DNA from: Ananas comosus
Taxonomy: Eukaryota; Streptophyta; Magnoliopsida; Poales; Bromeliaceae
Direction: 5' to 3'
DNA: 64,000 nucleotides
Assembly (NCBI RefSeq): GCF_001540865.1
Contig: NC_033637.1
Span: 3,553,349 to 3,617,348 of the forward strand
Made by a program: the position numbers and the translations under genes. The notes beneath the pieces were generated by a model, which was given only the letters and a program-made list of their open reading frames with translations, was not told the DNA's origin and made no database searches. Below are positions 57,607 to 64,000 of this stretch, one piece after another; positions within the stretch are counted from its first letter, which is position 1, and the number at the start of each line of letters is the position of its first letter.

Positions 57607-59282
57607 NAAGAAGAAGAAGAAGAAGCGTGACACTGATTGGTTGTGCGAGGAGGCGCTTTATATATACTACCGCATAGTGGGACACTGTGACGGAAATGCC
57701 CCTGAAGTTGGCGATATCTACTAATATCTGAATTTGGTAGGAAAGGTAATTATGTTGATAGCTTAGGGGCAAGAGTGGAAAATGGAATGAAACAGGGGAT
57801 GCGCTTGTAGTCATGGACGTTACGCTATGAGGAAGAATCTGGCTAGAATCTCGACCAGATGCATCTCGTTGTTAGATGGATACACCCGTAAATGTCTACG
57901 GTGCGTAGGAAACTTTGAGGTTATTTTTTTTACCTGTTTTCTTATTTTGTCTTTAAGTTTTGGTTTGTACTCATTTCAAAAATAGAAAACTCCTCGATTA
58001 GACCTGCCAATCTGTATTCATATTCACGAGTACCTACAGGTTACCCTACGAAGGTTTGCAACACTTCTCACAGATCGGTGGGGATTTACGGATGTTACAA
58101 TAGCAGCAAGCAATCTCGCAGCTGTTGATGCAACCTACATATTAAGATACAAGCCCAAGATTAGATTATAATCATAGATTCACCTACTAAATTAGAATTT
58201 TGCATGTTTTTTGTCAAATTAATCTTTTGAATATATAGCATAGTATTAAACTCATTCTAAGCTTCTGCTATTTTGTGAGATCGTTGGTTCGAAATTTGAT
58301 AACAATCATCAAAATAAAAGAGAGTTAGAGCATTTACCAGTAATTACAAAATAACGAGATGTAGGAATAACTTTTTCGTGAGAATTACCGAGCTTCGATT
58401 CATTGATAGTCGCCAAAATAGGCTTTGTGGAAGAGAAAAGCCCTAGGATCAACAAAAGATGAATGGCTATAGGAAGTTTATTAGTAGAAGCAAACATTAT
58501 TGAACTTGTAATTGTAAAGCCATTACTATTGGTGGGTGCTTATGCATATATATTGAGCCTTCCACTATTTTTTTTTTTATTTAAACGGTCATTTTATAGG
58601 TGAAGAGTAGGAGAGTGGAAGAGACTTTTCCAACTATATATTAATTTCTCTTTGTGCTATAATTAATGAATTATTGTTATTAATAATTATCGTATTAGTT
58701 TTAATTATTATGTTTATTAAATTTTGTTCAGAGCCTTTGGTAAGTTGGATTTTGTTGCTTTTATATATCTCTCGCACTACAAGTCTCCACGTGCAATGCA
58801 TGTGCTGATCAAGATGTGGAGAATATAAATTATTGGTGATGGTCATTGCATTAATTGAACAACATTATTTGCATAATTTCTTTAAAAATTGAATGATATA
58901 CATAATCTATAAATTTTATTTTAGAATTATTTAAGGAGTTTTTCGATGTTAGTATATATATATATTTTTTGGCTTAACACGCTGTTACTAACGGATCTAG
59001 CTCTAAAATTAATAATATGAATATGAATTTATTTATTAAATCTAGTCATTAGTTGATTGAATTTACTGAAATTCAATCAAAATTATAAAAAAAACTCCTT
59101 GGTCTACGCAAGTTTAAGAATGAGGTTTTTTGTTTTCTTCTTTTTTTTTACAAAAAAAAAGAAGAAATCCTGTCAAACCCTAGCCGTTGACTAGATTGCG
59201 CATCTGACGTCAGCGCAAACCGAAACGGGCAGGCCCTTATCGGGTCAACGGATCCATCTCCACCGACCCGCCCTCAACGAAG
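57607..59282. repeat. haplotype-like duplicated segment, copy B
   Basis: Second copy of 54338-57175, beginning directly after the N and lacking the MITE insert. It leads straight into the 5' UTR of the AAMP-like gene. Differences are substitutions and short indels, as expected between alleles. It does not include cystinosin exon 1. Confidence 0.85.
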
Positions 59283-59382
59283 AAACGGAAAAATAAAAAA
59301 ATAAAAAAAAGCAAAGCAAAGCAAAGCAAAGCAAAAACCCTCCACAAAACCTCTTCGTTTCTCTCCGAGTTTTCTCTCTCCC

Positions 59383-59390
<8 letters not shown>

Positions 59391-59419
<29 letters not shown>
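59391..59419 (+). repeat. (CT)n in 5' UTR of AAMP-like gene
   Basis: About 14 CT units, 30 bp before the start codon; preceded by (GCAAA)n at 59311-59335. Pyrimidine tracts like this are common in plant leaders. Confidence 0.85.
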
Positions 59420-59422
<3 letters not shown>

Positions 59423-59449
59423 CCTCGATCCTCGATCTCCTTGAGAGAG

Positions 59450-62400
59450 ATGAGCATCCACGACGGCGACGGCGACGAATCCGACGACGGAGAGGTCTTC
59501 TTGGAGGACGACGACATCGTCCATGAGATCCCCCTCGACGAGGAAGGTATCATCATCTCTCATCATCATCATTATCGTTAGCATCGTTGTCATCATCATC
59601 GTTTGCTATTGTTCTGTGTAGATCTCCCCGACCAGGACGAGGATGATGTGGATTCGGAGGCCGATGATGGTAAGTGGTGTCGGTAATTGATTCGCGATTC
59701 CTTTGATGCGAATTTCTTTGCGTGTAGCGGCGGTGCGAGAGATATGTGTTGAGTTGGTTACTTAATTTTTTTTATTTTTAAGCGCAAATTGTTATCTTTG
59801 TATTGTTGTGAAAGTTAGTTATGTTCTTTTTTCTGATTCTGAAAAAAAAGTTTTTTTTTTTTTTTGAAGTTCTGCTTCCTAATAGTTGTTCTTTGCAATG
59901 AGTGATGCAAGAGGAATCTTGTCGACAAAATAGGCCCCCTGCAGTTTCTTTTTAATGATCTGAGTAGTCATAATTGGAAGAAGCAGCCAAGGAAAGTTCA
60001 ATGCAAATAGTTTTTTCTGGAGAGTTGGATATTTGATAAAAATTTCATTTGTGCCGCCGAAAGGGTATAAGCATGGTAAGGTATTCGTATAGGTTTAGGC
60101 CAATCGAATTAAAGATCTTGACTTTTCGTGATCACTACATGAAAATTGGGTAGTTTGATTAACTGTTGTTGAAGTATGAATCTTTCAAATAAGCTTCTAT
60201 TAGGGACACTGTTTTTGACATACTACGATTATTGTTCAATCGAGCAGGAAATTTCGTTGATAGATTGGTGGGTGAGCTTCGAGAATGGACATTGGATAGT
60301 GTCAATTGCTTTTTACCTGTCATTGATACGCTGCCAACTGTTGTGCATTAGCAATAGTTTTGTTTATGTCCTATTTCAGCGAGCAGCAAATAACTTGCAT
60401 TATCTTTCTTGCAGAAGAAGCTGATGATTCCATATATGCATTCAGGGGACATTCAGGTAAGCTCGTTTCCATATTATCCACGGGATTACCAGTGGGCCAA
60501 AAAGCACGTTCAAATACTTGCGTTTTAGTCGATGCTTGTTTCTGGGTCCATCTTTTGGAAACAGTATTGTTGGTGATATGACATTATGCTTAGTTAAAGG
60601 ATGATTTGAATGCAGGCTATTGGCCCTTTCAGTTCATAATATGATAGCTAACTCACTGTTGATCAAATACTGTTGCTTCTAGGAATATTATTTTTCTATT
60701 TATCTTCTACTAGGTCTTTATGTATTTAAGTGCACAACAACAACAGTGTTTTGAAGATTTCAAAAGAAGTATACCTATAACTCTTTATCTGCAAGGACGT
60801 TGAATAGAGATTCTAAGCTTGGAAATCCAAAGCTCCAATATGGAATCTACACTGCTAAATTCTTGCTGTTGGTCGAATACTTATCTGACTGCTAAATTTG
60901 TTTGACGCAGATGAAATCTACACTGTTGCTTGCAGTCCGGTGGATTCATCCCTTGTTGCTACTGGAGGTAAAGATGATAAAGGGTTCTTGTGGAAGATTG
61001 GATCTGCAGAGGCAGTCCTGGAGCTCCAAGGTTAGTGTTTTTTGTGGTCTATTGGCTTTTAGTTTGATTTCTATCTATAGCAATGCTTGAAATATATGTT
61101 AGCTTCATTTTCTGAATGTCCAATGGAATTATTTAAAAGGTCATCTCCTAACTCATTTAAATTATTTCTAGAGTAGAGTTACTCCCCCCTTTTGATACTC
61201 TTATACTTACAAGTTATATACCAACCTTCCAGGTTAACGTCATATTCTCCTTTGTGCTTCCTATGCAGGCCACCAGGATACTGTCTCTACTGTTGCTTTC
61301 AGTTCTGATGGCCAATTACTAGCTTCTGGAAGTTTTGATGGAGCTGTACACATTTGGGACACAACTTCAGGTAGTCTTAAGTGTACTCTTGAAGGTTCTG
61401 GGGAGGGTTTTGAGGTGAGATTTGATTCATATCTGAGCTTATCTTGCAAAGTCAATTTTTGAGATTATTATTTCTCTTTCCTCATAATCTATGCCTGATG
61501 TGTCTAAATATATACTCAAACCGTTTAGTGGCTCAAATGGCACCCAAGAGGTCACTTGCTATTGGCTGGCTCAGAAGATGCTAATGTGTGGATGTGGAAT
61601 GCTGATAAAAGTGCCTGTCTCAATACTTTCTCTGGTCATGGTGGCAGTGTAACGTGTGGTGATTTTACCCCAGATGGTACTAAATTTATATCTGTGAAAA
61701 CAATTCATTTTAGTATTTTGTTTTTACCTTTTAAGCCTACTGAACTTGGGTTTTTTTTACCTTGAAGGTAAGACTATATGTACTGGTTCTGATGATGCAT
61801 CATTGAGGATATGGAACCCGAAAACAGGGGAAAGCATCCATGTTGTTAGAGGTAAGATGTCTTGCGTAATCACTATATGTAACAATTTGTACATCATTTT
61901 CTTGATTAATAAAATTATGATTTGAAGAATGGTATGATACGAAGAATGGTAGCATATTGTGAGTGTTTTTGATTAGCGTGATAGGCAATGTTATGGTGTT
62001 TTGATTTGGATTTTTTTGTCATTTACACCTTTGCGCAATTATATATAATTCTTGTATACTTGTGAAAACAATACAATATTTTTGAAGTGTCTAAATAGGT
62101 GTGACATGTCTTCCCTGGGTTAGCTATTATCTAATATACTTGTGAAGTGTTTTGCTAATTCAACTTTACTGTGTTCCTACTGAATTTTGAGCCTTCCTCT
62201 TCTTAATGTTGTTTTTCTTGTTTCAGGGCATCCATATCATACTGATGGATTGACGTGCTTAGCTATAACTGCTGATTCAACCATTGCTATTACTGGCTCA
62301 AAAGATAGCTCTGTCCACATGGTGAACATTGCTACTGGACGGGTCTGCTCTCTTTCCTTAATGGTGTCTTATTTTACTCCTTTATTTTCAAATGTAGAAT

Positions 62401-63143
62401 GCGCAATTTGAGATGATGTTTGAAATATCATAAAGTGATCTCTAATGCATGACGAGATCTCTCTGTAGGTTATCAGCTCGTTAATTGCTCACTCCAACTC
62501 TGTTGAGTGCATTGGCCTTTCGCCAAGGTACGTTCCCATTCCTCAACAGGATGCTCTCTTTTCCAGTTAATGTACAAAATTTACATTTCCAGATGTTCAT
62601 CGTGCTACTTATAATGTGAAACAAATGGATTAGATAAAGATGATATAAGAAGCATCGATAAAATGTATAGCCTATTATATAACATTGTTAATTGATATTA
62701 ATTTATAAGAAATTTATGTACCCTCATGCAGTTTCCCTTGGGCTGCGACCGGGGGAATGGATCAAAAGCTCATCCTTTGGGATCTGCAACGTTCTTCAGC
62801 GCGATGCACGTGTGATCATGAAGTCAGTATACAGTCCATCTCATTCCTAACAAGAATTACTATTGTCTGTTCTTTCTTTTAATAAAGCAACATTTTGTAT
62901 GGTTTGATTGGACAGGAGGGTGTGACCAGTCTTGCGTGGATTGGTGCAACAAAATATGTTGCAAGCGGTTGTATCGATGGGAAGGTTAGAATTTGGGACA
63001 GTCTCTCCGGGGATTGCTTAAAAACTTTCAGCGGTCACGTCGACACCGTCCAATCTATAGCCGTTTCTGCTGATGGGAATTCTCTTGTTTCCATTTCAAG
63101 TGATGGCACCGCCCGCGTCTTTGGTATCTCGGAATTCAGATGA
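59450..63143 (+). CDS. AAMP-like WD40-repeat protein
   Basis: Eleven exons: 59450-59546, 59622-59669, 60415-60456, 60911-61030, 61269-61414, 61529-61676, 61768-61851, 62227-62342, 62469-62527, 62732-62822, 62916-63143; 392 residues. The N-terminus is strongly acidic (DDDIVHEIPLDEEDLPDQDE). WD40 blades follow from YAFRGHSDEIYTVACSP onward, with repeat ends such as DGAVHIWDTTSG, DANVWMWNADK, DASLRIWNPKTGE, QKLILWDLQ and DGKVRIWDSLSG, closing with FSGHVDTVQSIAVS and ARVFGISEFR. The acidic head and repeat order fit the angio-associated migratory cell protein family, conserved in eukaryotes and reported as a ribosome-biogenesis scaffold in animals and yeast (Sqt1-like); the plant role is inferred. 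It is divergent from the cystinosin homologue; without the duplication they would be about 1.9 kb apart. Confidence 0.92.
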
Positions 63144-63960
63144 AAGAAGACCTTATCATCTGGATAGCTCAGCTTATTTATCCTCCGTATCATTCCCTTG
63201 TACCTTTGCTCGTGTGTAACAGATGTTTAATTTTCCATAAGAAAAATATATGTTCTGATGTATACTACGAGTTTGCCTGATATGAGAATATTGAACTCTT
63301 ATCTCTTTTGAAGACTCGCAATTTTTCAATATCATGATCTGGAAACATTGAAATCTGTGGTAAAAACCTTCCAATTTAAATTGTTCGATCGGGTATTTGC
63401 TATTATAATTTTCTGCTAGGGCCTTTTATCAGTCCATTAAAATTTGGTTTTGGATTGATCTTTGATAGCATTAACGTGTTTGGCGATGCTGTAGGTTTAA
63501 TGAAGATCCCAGCCTAGATGTTGATTGAAAAGACAATGATATAACAAGATAACCCCTAGTTCTAAAGATCCATGTATTTCTTTTTCCTAGCTTGTCAATC
63601 AGAAGCTAACGTGTCTATGATTAACCGAGATCTATCAATGCTCTAACATCATTTTTAACCATAAATCAACACTTAGTATTGTACCTTTTCATGGTAACCC
63701 AAACAAAAAAGTGCCATTTATAGTGTTATCTTCTCGAAAAATCATAAAAGATTCATAAATAAACAAGAGCAGAATCACTGTAATGTGGAACCTCACTAGT
63801 TCAGATAACCTCCAGAGTGTTTCTTGCTTAAATTTATAAAAGAAGGTATCACCATACATCAGAGGATTCACAATTGTTACAACTTGTTGCCAAATTCATT
63901 GCAACATTAATTGAAAAAAGGAGGTTCCTCCTTGCAGTTGGTTCAGCGCTCATCATCACA
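63144..63960. other. 3' flank of AAMP-like gene
   Basis: No coding sequence was recognised; AT-rich. Confidence 0.4.
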
Positions 63961-64000
63961 TCAAAATGATTGGTCTTCTGGCGAAGAAAATGATGTTAAA
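63961..64000 (-). other. possible 3' end of a minus-strand gene
   Basis: The minus strand reads LTSFSSPEDQSF followed by a TGA at 63963-63961. This looks like a protein C-terminus, but only 12 codons are visible before the window ends. Confidence 0.25.

Overview
This is a stretch of plant nuclear DNA, most likely from a monocot. Several genes have GC-rich 5' ends or bodies (AZG2 and the HemW-like gene), the intergenic DNA is AT-rich, and there are many MITEs and a poly(A)-tailed tRNA-derived SINE. A commelinid such as pineapple would fit, but the sequence alone does not prove the species. Gene models were built by reading exons, GT-AG borders and codon phase by hand.

Layout. 1-1340: two fragments of a cytochrome P450 (minus) and a SINE, ending at a single N (1340). 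1341 to about 7870: a block written backwards without being complemented (mirror-reversed). Read from right to left it becomes ordinary plant DNA. It then shows the first two exons of a peroxisomal acyl-CoA oxidase 4 gene, MITEs, and a 1.5 kb tandem duplication that resembles retrotransposon sequence. 7870-9390: half a foldback MITE, a SINE scrap and AT-rich DNA. 9394-11454: chloroplast small heat-shock protein with a heat-shock element. 11869-13653: HemW/HemN-like radical-SAM protein. 14562-19489 (minus): secreted or membrane-anchored C2H2-like zinc-finger protein, 9 exons. 20721-23930: WVD2-like/TPX2-domain microtubule protein, 7 exons. 23931-30420: gene-poor, repeat-bearing. 30421-32034: intronless purine permease AZG2. 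32035-36111: gene-poor with MITE, SINE and tandem repeats. 36112-41415: malectin-like LRR receptor kinase, 15 exons. 42520-49728 (minus): four paralogues of a plant-specific uncharacterised small acidic protein family in one cluster. 50670-54269 (minus): cystinosin homologue, 8 exons. 54338-59282: the promoter side of that gene, present twice on either side of an N (57606), apparently two haplotype copies joined. 59450-63143: AAMP-like WD40 protein, 11 exons. 63144-64000: intergenic.

The genes do not form a pathway; this is ordinary plant gene order with several divergent pairs (zinc finger/WVD2-like; cystinosin/AAMP-like). The two most notable things are the mirror-reversed block, which makes about 6.5 kb unreadable to normal annotation and is almost certainly an assembly error rather than biology, and the cluster of four diverging paralogues of an undescribed family.
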